A DNA stretch of 64,000 bases, taken from contig OZ022258.1 of NCBI GenBank assembly GCA_963978905.1, forward strand, positions 59,411,638 through 59,475,637, read 5' to 3'. This document shows positions 37,401 through 47,784 of this stretch, piece after piece. A program made the position numbers and the translations under genes. Every line of letters begins with the position of its first letter. Positions within the stretch are counted from its first letter, which is position 1. A model generated the notes under the pieces. That model ran no database searches. It was not told the DNA's origin and saw only the letters and a list, made by a program, of their open reading frames with translations. This DNA comes from Trichostrongylus colubriformis. Lineage: Eukaryota > Nematoda > Chromadorea > Rhabditida > Trichostrongylidae.

Positions 37401-39458
37401 GCGATTACAAGTCAACTGTGAATCGCGTCCCTAGCATTACCATGTTATCGTTCTAAGACCCTTTGGAGACCTTTGGTAAATTTGGCAAACTGGGAGATTA
37501 CGAAAGTAGAGGTGCTGAGCAATGTAATAGTAGGGAAAGAACGACATAACTGAGAAGAAATCGAGGAATAGGAACTTCGAGAATCCACAAGTGTATGACT
37601 TTCAAATTCAAGAACCAGTGGAGACGATGGGATAGGAATCCGGTGATCGTACTGATCGGTCGGTATTCATCGATTCCATTTTTCACTACACAGTAAGCGC
37701 CAGACAGCTAGTATCATACAGCTGACCAGATTTCAACTGTTTCAACCTTGAGGAAGGTGTTAAACACCGAAATATTGCAACAATATTCCAGAAAACTTTT
37801 GAGACCTTAGTGGGGTCTTTTGCTTTTTTTGTTTAAATATTTCGGAGTTTCAATTATTGTTGAACATTCTGCGGTTTGCCTGTCGCCTGTTAAGTATGCT
37901 GCGGTTTGCCCACCGCCTACTATTATGAGCCTCACCCAATTGATGCGATCAGTGTCATTGATCGTTATCGTTGCCCATTTGCATTGTTCACACTCATTGC
38001 CATCATTGTATCCTGGCCTCAGAGGTAAGTATAGTTAGAAGCCATGCCATTTGTCGGGAGGAAGGGGGCATTCTATAGAATGTTCTGCTACAGTCGTGTT
38101 GAATGGGGGCCGTGTATAGAGCCTTAGTCACGTGTCGACGTGCCAATGTTGAACGTGTAACAAGTTTGTCAAATTAGTGTATGGGTGTCCAACATCCATT
38201 GAACTTGTAAATGTAATCTTACATTCTGTATAGGGTTGGAATACTTGCAGTCATCTTAGAGGTGATATCGCGTATAAAGGTGCCAGCACTCATGAAGGAT
38301 GCGTATCAAAGGCACCATTAGGGATAAGGGAAAACTGAGATCTGGAAGTACATGTTCTCTGAAACGAACCTTCTACTTCAGAAGGGGTCACATGTGGTGG
38401 AAATCGCATAAAGAACGCGACTTGGGGTCTTGTGGCGGCCCCGCAGCTCGTCATGCAGTTATGCCGTTATGCGCCCGGGGGAGTCGACGTGGAGGGGCGG
38501 GACAACAATCGCGGCCGGCTGGTTGAGACTCTGGCCTGTCTCCAGTCCACTCCGACCAGAGACGCAGAGGACGAGAGAGAGAAGAGGGAATTTGGGTTTC
38601 CTATTTCTTGGTTTTTTCGCCGTTTTATCTCTTTCTTTTTCTACTAATGTATTACTGAGCACCTCTACTTTCGTAATCCCCCAATCTGCCGAAATTGCCC
38701 CCTAACGGTGTCTTTAAGGCAAAGGATTTAGTTGGTCAGAAAGGGAAATGACATATTTCGCTCTCGGTGAACTATAGTACTTGCTCAAATGATTCCGAAC
38801 TCGGGGAGACGCAAGACACCGTAACGCTGTGCTTAATTTTTCTTGCTTATTATAGAAGAGGTTACTGGGCTCTCGAAATGAAATTCTAGAAGTCTCCTAC
38901 TGCGGCTCACGAGTTAAGGAAGCTAGATTCAACGCTTATAAACTGACAAAATTCAGTATATCCAGCAAGTCGTATAGTTGACCATGAACATCGCCGATAA
39001 TGAATAGAGGCGGAGAAGTTCTGGAAATTCTTGGCTCTCCAGAGTTGTAGCTTTGGAATTCTTTAGTATCCGTACTCCACGAAACACGGTTCGAGAAGTA
39101 GCAGCTCACGCGTTCGCAGGCACAGTTCGCGCATTTCTTGGAAGTTCAGTAGTCTGTCGTGCGATGTTGTGGGAGAGCTCGTGAAAATTTTCCGTATGAT
39201 GCTTTCCAAATTGCGTGCCATCTAAATCGTATAATATTTAGGTCAAGTCTGAACTAAAGTAGCGCTTTCCAACCGATTCTGGCATTCCTGAAGGTCTTTT
39301 GTAGCTTTTGAATTCTGCCACGAGCTCCTTAACAAAGAGAAGTTACATGGGAAGATAGTGTGAGGCTTACATACCTTTTCTTTGGATCCAGTTTCTTTCC
39401 TTTTCTTCCTATTCGACCTTCCCGCGAGTGCGCTTCCACAATTCAGTGCGATTTTCAT
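28453..39458 (-). CDS. PP1-family serine/threonine phosphatase catalytic subunit
   Basis: Exons 5' to 3': optional 39375-39458; 39076-39221; 38948-39020; 33207-33305; 32894-33002; 30013-30142; 29790-29901; 29625-29710; 28838-28936; 28453-28807. Every junction keeps frame. From ATG 39221 the product is 402 aa. Metal-binding and catalytic motifs are complete: GDVHG (58-62), GDYVDRG (86-92), GNHE (118-121), H171 in CAHGG, H246 in RAHQ, and SAPCYCGE (266-273). The ATG at 39221 directly follows an ATTTAG acceptor: either a trans-splice start or an internal exon after ATG 39458, which adds 28 aa. The ~100-aa tail is basic and S/T/P-rich. The 30013 donor is GC, not GT. Nematodes have expanded PP1-like families, several testis- or sperm-enriched; this role is inference. 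It differs from true PP1 at several conserved positions (SAPC for SAPN, SSVFG for SFTFG). Confidence 0.93.
29130..29580. mobile_element. Palindromic MITE in phosphatase intron
   Basis: The two halves are inverted copies: ACCGATGTGGTCGAAGA, GCAAACTTCTACC, GGGT(A)ATTCGACCCGTAGAAC and CGCCAAACG blocks on the left reappear reversed on the right (for example GTTCTACGGGTCGAATCACC near 29470). A GGCGCCTGCGCC core occurs in both halves. It fills most of the 28937-29624 intron. No transposase. Confidence 0.65.
30296..30425. repeat. ~62-bp tandem duplication in phosphatase intron
   Basis: Two units with CTGCTAC...TTTTATGTA(C/T)TGGG...GTCCTTAATACTT lie head to tail at about 30310-30420. Confidence 0.6.
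30690..32820. mobile_element. Two foldback elements in phosphatase intron
   Basis: 30690-31770: inverted arms sharing, after reversal, GTATTTTGTTGAAC..., CTTCTATT.TGATATTACCGCA and AAGGGTCTTGTAACTTTGTT-like blocks. 31790-32820: a second palindrome; the left arm (31915-32290: CAGATAAGCCCC, TTCAGGCGCAGAT) is mirrored by the right (32480-32820: ATCTGCGCCTGAAAATGAGT). Relatives occur at 20140-21640 and 45330-46030. No coding capacity; they fill the 30143-32893 intron. Confidence 0.6.
33825..35548 (+). mobile_element. Helitron-like repeat copy B, most complete
   Basis: Starts A|TCTACTATATATAATTCGCT, then a GTGTGT/CTGTCTGTC tract. About five ~140-bp units follow (34040-34680), then a unique part (34740-35270), and a terminal ~270-bp block bounded by inverted TTGGCTGGCGCACACTAC and GCGCCAGCCAACTGG (35280-35548). 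The terminus is a 6-bp-stem hairpin GCGCGC...CTGCGC followed by CTGG. No target duplication was seen. A 5'-TC and a 3' hairpin with CTRR are Helitron hallmarks. No Rep/helicase gene, so non-autonomous. It lies in the 33306-38947 phosphatase intron. Confidence 0.55.
35856..36824. mobile_element. MULE-like element with 11-bp target duplication
   Basis: TIRs contain GGTAAACGGACAAATGTGCGG, followed by GGTACTCACT. Identical AATCATCTCGA flanks both ends (35845-35855, 36825-36835), an 11-bp target-site duplication. Length 969 bp, no transposase. The interior holds GC hairpins (GCCGCTAAAGCGGC, 36053-36066; GCGCGCGCTTCGCGCGC) and a 139-bp tandem array. The superfamily is inferred from TSD length. Confidence 0.75.
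36101..36435. repeat. 139-bp tandem array inside the MULE-like element
   Basis: Period 139: GTGGGGGCTAATATGGG recurs at 36121, 36260 and 36399. Units also share GTCGCCAAATATCGTTGTTG and a GTATATTTTAACCTAAGCCT end. About 2.4 copies, lightly diverged. Confidence 0.8.
36836..37924. other. Phosphatase-intron sequence, nothing recognised
   Basis: No TIR pairs or genes. 37310-37430 has a faint match to 27180-27300. A 12-bp CTGCGGTTTGCC is repeated at about 37869 and 37899. Confidence 0.4.
37925..38024 (+). CDS. Candidate first exon encoding a signal peptide
   Basis: ATG at 37925 opens 33 codons: a basic/polar start, a hydrophobic core 'SLIVIVAH', then '[14 protein letters not shown]', followed by a perfect donor G|GTAAGTATAG at 38025. 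It looks like the first exon of a secreted protein or peptide precursor. It lies on the opposite strand inside the 5.6-kb phosphatase intron. I found no convincing second exon (the acceptor at 38097 soon meets a stop), so it may be chance or a gene relic. Confidence 0.33.
38310..38760. repeat. Dispersed repeat, related to 8880-9475
   Basis: G-rich block, GAGAGAGAAGAGGGA purine tract, TTCTTTTTCTACT pyrimidine tract and CGGTGTCTTTAAGGCA end, in the same order as at 8880-9475. It is GC-rich at 38430-38530 (GGGGGAGTCGACG, CGCGGCCGGC). It could be mistaken for a CpG-type promoter. Confidence 0.35.
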
Positions 39459-39629
39459 TCCGACCAAAGCGAGGAACTATATTAGTCACGGCTAGGATTT
39501 CTGTGAGATTCTCCGGCTATGCGGCTGTTTCGTCACCGGTCTGAAAGTTGAATGAATGTGATCGCGAAAGAGAGTCATTCAAATATCTTCAGCGGCAACT
39601 ATCACTTGTTGATTTTGCACGATCATTAC

Positions 39630-39718
39630 CCAGCCTGGACTAGCAGCACCTGGAGACGCCATATCTCTGTGTCTGAATCGTTGAGACCAATTAAATAGTC
39701 CTTTGCTGTTGGAGTCAT
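39630..39718 (-). CDS. Possible exon upstream of the phosphatase
   Basis: ATG at 39718 opens about 30 codons ('DYLIGLNDSDTEIWRLQV') ending at GG|GTAATG. The next acceptor (CTTTCAG, near 39550) would add ~15 codons before TAG. It does not join in frame to the phosphatase exons, so it would belong to another small gene ending just upstream, or be chance. Confidence 0.22.
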
Positions 39719-39763
39719 CACGTAGAATGGGGGAATAGCTGCATTTTGATGTCTGTCGTAGAG

Positions 39764-39842
39764 ACAGGGATGCCCGAGTGATTAAGAGTGTAGGCTCACG
39801 TCTGCACGTTCATGACTACTGGGTTCGATCCCGCCGAGGGAA
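39764..39842 (+). ncRNA. tRNA-like (SINE head?) sequence
   Basis: TGCCCGAGTGATTAAGAG matches a pol III A box with class-II tRNA spacing, and GGGTTCGATCCC matches a B box ~45 bp on. The acceptor and T stems do not pair, so it is not a functional tRNA. It may be a tRNA-derived SINE head or a pseudo-tRNA. Confidence 0.35.
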
Positions 39843-39955
39843 AAACCATGACTTGCAATGCAAAAATGATGACGTTTCCAGCCTCAGCCTAAATTAGCAT
39901 GCCAGCCGATGAAGAAACCTATTCACATCAAGCACATCTAAAGTCGCAAGAAGAA

Positions 39956-41294
39956 TCCTACTTTATATAATCGGGTAAGTGTGTCTGTTGGTGTGTGTCT
40001 GTTTGACCGGAAATTCATATCTTGCGTCGCGGCAAAGATGGGATCCTGGATTTGGATATGATGTATAGGGTGATAAGGGGATCCCAGCGGTGGTGGACCG
40101 AAAATGATAGTAGCTGATAAGGACTGATAAGGAGCCTCGACAAGCTGATGTTGCCAAATCCGTTTCGCCTTTCGGGTCAATCCTAGAGCGCCCACACGCA
40201 TGGGGGTTTCGAGGGGTGGGACGGGCACTTCAGTGGTGGGTGATTCAAATTGATAACGCTTGATAGGAGCTGATAAGGAGCTTTGAAAGGCGAATGTCGC
40301 CTAATTCGTTTCACCTTTCAGATCGATACTGGACAGCCAAAACTCAAGTGTTTTGAGGAATGCGGCGGGCACATCAGTGGTGGGTGAACCGAACTGATAA
40401 CGGTTGACAAGATTCGATAAGTTGTGTCAAAAGGCTAATGTCGCCAAATCCGTTTCGCTTTTCTAGCAAACAGTGGAATGTTTACACTCACAAGTATACA
40501 GGGTACGGGGACATAATGGTAACTTTTCTAAATAACGGCTTACAGGGGCTGATAAGAGCCATTAAGAAGTGGGAAAGGGATAAAATCCGGTACACCACTT
40601 ATATTACTATACGCCTGCTGTAGTGAATGCTCCTGATGCTAGATATCATTGGGTGAACTTATTCTCGAACTATTCTATTCTTGACCTTGTTTATGTTTTG
40701 ATATATGCTGCCGATGTAGCGACTGCTGATCTGCCCTGCGTTCCAAATATGGTGCATGTCTTTTGATACTGCAATCTACATGGATGGTCAGGACACGATT
40801 CAATTCTTGATAGCAAGACAAGCGATTCATCCTCTCATGCGGTGCCAGCAACAATACTGGCTGTCGACCGCTAGTTTATGTAAAATTCGAAATAGTGGTG
40901 CATGTTTACAGAAACGAAAAACATCGTTGACTGGCATACTGATCTGCCACCAATATGTAGAAAATAGATGCTCAGCAAATGGACAAATTGCTGACTCCTG
41001 ATAGTGACCACTTCAGCCGAAGGGTTCACTGATTGGTGGATTTACTCATGTCATTCTCGAACATTGATCATCGATATGATTGTGACAGAAGGTATCGACC
41101 GCTGGATCATCCGGCTGATGAACAATGGTGACCTTCCTCAGCGGTAATACCTTCGATATCGGTCAATATCTATTACTTATATGTAGAAAGTAGATGCTCA
41201 GCAAAAAGTCAACATCGACCATTCCATTAGATAATTCTCTTGAGTTAAATAAATAATGAATAATTCGCACAGTACTGCGCGATAGCCTGACTGG
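39956..41294 (+). mobile_element. Helitron-like repeat copy C
   Basis: Starts A|TCCTACTTTATATAATCGGG with a short GTGTCTG tract, then ~140-bp units to about 40560 and a unique part matching copies A and B. It ends with GCACAGTACTGCGC and CTGG at 41294. It is more diverged than A and B and lies right of the phosphatase start. Confidence 0.5.
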
Positions 41295-41299
41295 TCAGT

Positions 41300-44165
41300 T
41301 ACAACGCGAGGACGTCTCCCGAAGGGAAAAGGTGCGCGAAGCCCTCGTCTGAGTTTTGTTGTCAGTATGAGAAGACTACCGATGGGTGAACGACCTCGGG
41401 TAAAGAACTTAGTTCGAGTCAGGACTTTTAATATGGGATCGCTGACCGACATGTCCCGGGAGGTGGCTACCCAATGAAACACAGGAGCATCCAAGTCCTA
41501 TGCCTTCAGAAAACACGGGGGCTACGGCAAGGTAGATGGGCGATAGTGTCAAATACTTCTTCGTATCGGAGGAGACACCAAACGAAACGCGTAGCCATAG
41601 CCGTAGCAGATTCCCTCGAGGACTATGTCTATTCTGCGGACAGGATCGATCGAATCATAGCTGTAAGGATAGACACGAAGGAGGGGTACTGGACCATAAT
41701 GACCGTATACGCACGTAAGCTGGCTGTTCCCAAGTTCAAAAAGACGAGTCTTTCTATGCATCGATGATGCCATCAGATCAGTTCCTGAAAATCATTACCT
41801 CACCGTGGCAGTCTACCTGAACGGTCGGCAGTGACTGAAGGGATAGAGAGAATGCCCGGGAAAGAGGTTTTGGGGCAAGGAATACAGAGGGAGAGAGGAT
41901 CCTTGATCTGGCAACAGCCCACGACTTGGCTGTCTGTAGTACGTTCTTTGCATAAAGGGAAACTCAAAAGGTATTCTACAGTAGCGAGGGAAGGCAAATG
42001 GAAATAGTTCGTGTGCTCGTAAAGAGACCGTTTTTTCAGAAGTGTAAAGGACGTCAAGTTGCTGCCTGGTGAGGCACTGACCACCCAGCACAGGCTTCTC
42101 CTTGCGGAATTTGCCATAGAGTTTCCAAAGAAAACGAAGGCAAGGACTGAGAGTAGGATACGGTGGTGGGTGCTACTCAGGGTAGGGAGAAGCAAAAAGG
42201 GCAACGGAGGCTGGTCTTCCAGACCCCAGCGGTGCGGTTCAGGAGACGTGAAATAGGGCCGTCAAGGTCATCCTACGGTGCGCGAAAGGAACACTAGGTG
42301 AGACTCCAGGGTGCTCCAGAGGAGGCAAAGTGGCTTGGTCCTGGAATGAAGAGGTTCAGCGAGTGGTGAAACGGAAGAAGGAAACGTACAAACGCTGGCA
42401 GAAAACGCGGAGCCAAAGACCTCGCCGCCTACAAAAGTTGCAAGAGGCTTGCCAAAGCGACCGTGCCCAAAGCCAAGTACACGGAAATGGATGCCTTGAA
42501 CGAGAAGTTGGAGGGCAGAGATGCGGATAAATTCGTCTTCTGGCTGGCCAAAGCTCGACATCGGGCCACCCAGGACATCAGGGTGGTAGAGTCCGTAAAA
42601 AGCAGTGACGGTGTCATCCGAAGGAAGCCAGCCGATGTGAAAAGGAGGTGGCAGAAGTACTTCGATGGGCTTCTAAACGAAGAATTTCCCCATAATGGAA
42701 GCTCAAAGAGAGAGACTACGGCTGGTCCTATCCTACTCTGGACGAATGGAGTGGTCTGTCGCATGCTGGAGAAGATGAAGACTGTGAAGGCGGTTGGTCC
42801 AGATGGTATGCCTACAGATGCATGGAAGGTATTGGGTGAATGCGGGATAGCGTGGCTCACTCGATTCCTCAACACTGTAGCGTAGCCGCTGAAGGAAGGC
42901 TCCGATGGATGGAGGACTATTACGATCGTTCCCATCTTCAAACAGAAGGGTAATGCAATAGACTGCTCCAACTACCGTGGGATCAAGTTGACAGCTCATA
43001 CCATGAAGCTGTACGAGAGGCCGATCGATTCAAGACCGAGGGAACTCATCCCTAAATGTTCGGGTTCATGCCAGAAAAATCCACAACCAACGCCATTTTC
43101 ATCGCCAGGCAAGTGGTGGACAAATACGAGAGGAGCGGCGACCATGCTACCTAGCATTCCTCGATCTCGAGAAGGCTTCCGACCGTCTCCCCAGAGCAGT
43201 GCCCTGGTATGCCTTGAGGAAACTCCATATACCGGGACGGCTGATCGTCCTCATAAGGGATAGGTACGATGGAGCCAAAGCGGTTGTACGTACTTCGCAC
43301 GGTCTGTCGAATGAAATGGAAATTACGGTAGGGGTGCATCAAGGGTCGGCCCTGAGCCCGTTCCTCTTCCTCCTCACTCTGGATGTGATGGTGAAAGATC
43401 TCATAGAAGGACCACTGAAGACCATCCTGTACGCGGACGATATAGCACTGGTAGCGGAAAGCAGGGAAGAACTGCAAGCAGAAGTACAGCAATGGCTGGA
43501 CAGGCTGGCGAAGAATGGCTCCGATTGAACGTTTGGAAGACTAAATTCATAAGCTCCGAATAGTGCCAAGGATCGATAACGGACTGCCATGGGGAGACCA
43601 TCGAAGAGGTAGAGACTCCCGTTATCTCGGTGGTGATCCGGTGGCTGATGGTACGGTAGACCAGGCAGTGAAGGTCCGGATCAACGCGGCATGGATAAAG
43701 TAGAGGGAGTCTCCTGGAGTACTGTGCGACCGGCGGTGCTCAAGGATGCTAAAAAGCAAGGTGTATCGAGCAGTGGTAGGGGCCGCAATGCTGTACGGAA
43801 GCCAGTGCTGGTCCATAACTAAGATGCATGAAAGGCAGCTGCACGCAGCTGAAATGAGGATGTTGAGATGGGCATGCGACTGGAGAGGGTGAGGAACGAG
43901 GACATGAGAGCGATCACACAGAGGGCTCCTGTCCAGCTGAAGTTGAGAGAGCAACGGCTGTGGTGGTATGGGCACGTGCTGAGTAGATCAGAGGACCACC
44001 CATAATAAGAGCACTGGAGTTCAGAGCGCAAGGGAAGCGACCACTTGGAGCCCCAAAGAAGAGGCGGAGGGACGTTATCAAGAGCGACCTCACCGGAGTG
44101 AAGGTAACGGCGGAGGATGCTTTGGATAGGAGAAAGTGGCAACTTATTGCTACTGCTTTCCTGCA
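41300..44165 (+). mobile_element. RTE-type LINE, second family (decayed)
   Basis: In order on the plus strand: endonuclease remnants with 'CLQKTRGLRQGRW' and 'RVAIAVADSLEDYVYS' (41490-41760); an RT N-terminus with 'AVGPDGMPTDAW' (about 42795) and 'SNYRGIKL' (about 42968); 'GVHQGSALSPFLF' (43336); the intact active-site 'YADDIALVA' (43430-43457); and a C-terminal 'REQRLWWYGHVL' region (43950-43980). Several frameshifts and stops. The 3' end is lost near 44165; a separate C-terminal copy is at 46031-46330. Confidence 0.85.
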
Positions 44166-44269
44166 TATATTTTGCGATTTGATACAACTCAGGCCAGAGA
44201 AACCAAGGAGGTCGAAGTTCGGACACCGAACTTCTTACCTAGGTTTCATCAGCGCCGAGCGCTTGCTTG

Positions 44270-44466
44270 ACTTCGAGGACAAACCGTGCAAGTGAGACTA
44301 CCCGGTCGCGCATTGCTACTGTGTTTGAGTAAGATGCATACGTGCAATGCGTTACATTGTAAAGTACGTACACGTAATGTAACGCATTGCCCGCACGCAT
44401 CTTACCCAAGTACAGTAGCGATGCGAGACCGGGTAGTCTCACTTGCACCGTTGTGTCCTTGAAGTT
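44270..44466. mobile_element. Hairpin MITE with ~90-bp arms
   Basis: Near-perfect palindrome: the left arm (ACTTCGAGGACAAACCGTGC, GTGAGACTACCCGGTC...) is mirrored by the right (...GACCGGGTAGTCTCACTTGC, GTGTCCTTGAAGT), with a small loop near 44360. Total ~197 bp. It would fold into a long hairpin if transcribed. No coding. Confidence 0.85.
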
Positions 44467-44565
44467 AAGGGGGCACTCGGAGCTAATTTAAGTAATGAGC
44501 AGTTTCATGTCTGAATTTTGAGCTCGTTGGTATCTTTGGTTTGAGTTGTATCGAGTCGAAAAATA

Positions 44566-45311
44566 TTGGGTTGAGGAATAAGTTCTTGCGGTTTTTATAA
44601 CGCCGTTTTTCACACTATTTCCTTTATCTTCCGACGGAGCTCATATATGATTTCCATAGAGCTTTTTTTGCTCTACAAAACGATACTATCTGTTTTTCGA
44701 TTCCTTCTACTACCTAATATTTGTGAGGTTTGGAAACGAGGTAAGCTGAAGGCAAAAAATTGGCTGTTACGCACCTAATCTTTTTAAAAGTCGACGAAAT
44801 CGAGCATTTTCGTCGCATGGTGTCGAAAACGGTCTTGTAGAGTGAAAAGAGCTCTATCGAACGGTACAAAACAATCTGCCAAAAAATTTGTTTTCATCAC
44901 GCAATTCTGAATTGAAAAACGGATGGAAACTTATTTCTATATGGTAAAATATGAGAGAATACAAAAAATGAGTGGTATCATCTTGTAGAGCAAAAAAAAA
45001 GCTATGTCGATTGCATATATGCACATCCTCTCCAATCTCGATGGTAGGCGAGGAAGAGGAGATAACGAAAGTGCACACTTTTGCGAGTACTGCAGTCTTG
45101 AAAACTTGTGAGTCTTGAAAACAGCGAAAGGAGCGATTTGAACAAAAAGTTGTGCCATTCTGTAGAGCTGAAAAAGCTCTAATATACACATACATTTTTG
45201 GTATCGATGGCAGACGAGAATCTAAAAGTAACAAAAATCAATTCGAACAAAAACAGTAAACACTGTGAAAAACGGCGTTAAAAAACCGCAAGGACTTATT
45301 CCTCAACCCAA
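44566..45311. mobile_element. mariner-derived MITE, intact
   Basis: TIRs TTGGGTTGAGGAATAAGTTC / complement, TA-flanked (44564-44565, 45312-45313). 746 bp with no transposase frame; the TIR style resembles the mariner at 4361-5607. Internal sub-repeats with TTTTGTAGAGC recur three times. The disrupted sibling is at 24620-27029. Confidence 0.8.
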
Positions 45312-45314
45312 TAA

Positions 45315-46330
45315 GTGCAGGATAAGCAGTAGCAAGAAGCTGTGAAATGCTTCCAGGGACGACAATCGTCGAAAGGTCAGGCGCAATATAACAAAGCTGT
45401 GCGGCAAAACAAACGCAAGCATATAGATCTTTTGAGCAGTTACAGAGCCTTTTTTTCTCTACAAAGGTCGGCTCAGGTGCACAACAGGAAACTGAGTTGT
45501 CAGCAATCGCATGGCAATGAGGTAAGTGTTGTGCTTCCGAGACTGGAGATAATGGATTGGGTCCCTGTAAAACGTAGTTCTTGTATTTTGTTGAATTTCC
45601 TATAATGATGTAGAAGATACTTCTATTTTGATATAACCGAATTTTGATGATTCCTTCGCCATAAGACATGGTCAAATGGTAGGCTGGGCCATTTTCGTAA
45701 CTACCATGTTCGTAACTACCATCGATAACTTTAAAATAATATACTCCAAGGTGCAACAACCTCTATACAGCCATTTTTCTTATCATTCAGGGCAATGTGA
45801 ACTAGTGACCGCTCATGTAATTGCACATAGCATAGACTTATCAGTTTATAATCGTAACTCTATCCTCCGTATCGTTTCACTTTTGTACTACCGAATTTTG
45901 AAGTTTTCGGACATGATGCTTTCAGCTCACCATTCGACCATGTCTTATGCCAAAAGTGATGTCAAAATACGGTATTATCAAAATAGAAGTGTCTTGTGTG
46001 GCCAGTAGATGAAGATCAACAAAATGCAAAAACTGGTCCTGTCCAGCTGAAGTTGAGAGAGCAACGACTGCGATGGCATAGACACGTGCTGAGGCGACCA
46101 GAGACCACCCCACAAGAAAAGCACTTGAGTTCAAAGCGCATAAGAAGAGATCACGTGAAGTCCCAAGGAAGAGGTGGGGGGACGTCATCAAGAGCGACCT
46201 CACCGAAGTGAAGGCCTCGACGGACGGACGATACCTTGGATAGGGAGAAGTGGCGACGTCTGACAGGAACAGCGGACCCTGCGACGGTGCGGGACTTACG
46301 CTAGAGAGGGGAACAAGAAGAAGAAGTACG
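45315..46330. mobile_element. Foldback repeat truncated by an RTE LINE fragment
   Basis: 45440-46030 is a palindrome sharing 'TTGTATTTTGTTGAA' and 'GACATGGTCAAATGG' with its own right arm and with 30690-31770. At 46031 it switches to a 5'-truncated LINE on the plus strand ('GPVQLKLREQRLRWHRHVL'), ending in an AAGAAGAAGAAG-type tail (about 46315-46325). This is a LINE insertion by target-primed reverse transcription. Confidence 0.65.
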
Positions 46331-47784
46331 TCCTCCAAGTATGGAATTTTTGAAAGAAGAATTACCTATCATATTTTCCTTCTCACTCCACCCTCAGCCT
46401 AAGAGATTTCATTGCACGGATCACTATCGACCTCTGCATTGCGACCCGCTCTCAGTGGATGTTAAGCGATGTATAGTGCCACATTGCACACGACCGCTTC
46501 GATCTAGAAATCTTCCTTGAATGTAGGTGAACACATTTCCTGTCCCAATGTCACTAGAAACATTTCGCCAGTTAAACTGTTGAGGTTTCGAAAAAAAAGT
46601 GAACTGTTGTAGAAGTGGCTATTCGGCTATTGCACGTACTGCTTGTATCACGTTGGAGATTTCAGCGGTATGGTCCCCACCGACGTAGACATCCATACCA
46701 CGTGATCTCATAGCAGTACTGTGCGACAGCTAAATTGATGTTGTGTGACTCATCTTAATCTAACTAAGATGCTTGTAACTAAGATGTTTCCAAAATTTTT
46801 ATTTCGGTTTTTTCGGCTAGCTTTCTGTTAACGTCCAATCATAGTGAATCATTGTTTGGGACTTCTCAATACTGAGGCGTTTAAGGAACGGCATTGCTGC
46901 TGCTGTAGCGGAGATGGAACAGTTGAGACGACTGGGACGACCGAAGTCGCTCACCTGTACTTTTCGTTTTCTTTTGTACAGCGCGATGAAGCATGGAACA
47001 GTAGAAGAGTTAAATCAAGGTGCGTACCTTTGCAGTATGATTGCTTTCTTTTGCGCTGCTTGCACGCCAAAGGCGAGTATGTGTTGGCTGTAAACGACAC
47101 TGATTTTATGCGCACATAGTCGACCCTATTGCGTGATTAGGCCACCTGAGACACAGAAGCAGCGCAGTATGGAATCTGTATCAAAATGGCAAAAATGTTG
47201 CAGCGGAATGACACGATAAATGCACACAGTACACCGTTTTACGCGTACTCTTTTCGTACGCGCTGTAGTGCGACACGACGCCTAGAATACTCAGCTTCAC
47301 ACGCGCACCTGCGCCAAAACCTGTGCCACCGTGGAATGTCCTCTCCTAACCATACACATCTCTCTGCGTGTACTATAATACGGATCCATAACTCAGCAAC
47401 AAAATGTGGAACATACCTTATCTCTTTCAGACTACTCAATATTTTCGAGCTCGACATTTCAGCGCTCACGACAATAGTTTAAGTTCTCTTTCCTTGTAAC
47501 CTCGCCATATTTGCCGACGACGTTCTTGCCTTGCCAACGACCTTTGAGAGCGGAATCCCTATCCTAGGCCCGAAAAATGGAACCTTTATCTGGCGAGACG
47601 TCTTTTGTTGGCAAAGACTTCGTTTTCGTGTCCCATTGTTCTTCTTGCAGTTTAGAAATCATTATAAGTGCTATTTTCTGGCTATGCAGGGCCGGAGTTT
47701 CTACAATAATCATCGCCAGACGTCACCGGTTGAACAGCTCTTTATGTACTCGTCATGAGGAGGCGAACAATTAGAGATACCTAG
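46331..47784. other. Mostly non-coding; possible 5' exons of next gene
   Basis: No repeats recognised. 47650-47715 follows a good acceptor (TTCTTCTTGCAG) and is open in two frames, so it may be an exon of the gene starting at 47785, but I cannot choose frame or donor. Confidence 0.3.

Noticed and set aside
38430..38530. CpG-island-type promoter
   Set aside because: The block belongs to a dispersed repeat also found at 8880-9475, and no gene starts next to it.
41198..41494. Minus-strand 98-aa ORF and other antisense ORFs over 41-44 kb
   Set aside because: Shadows of the plus-strand LINE frames.
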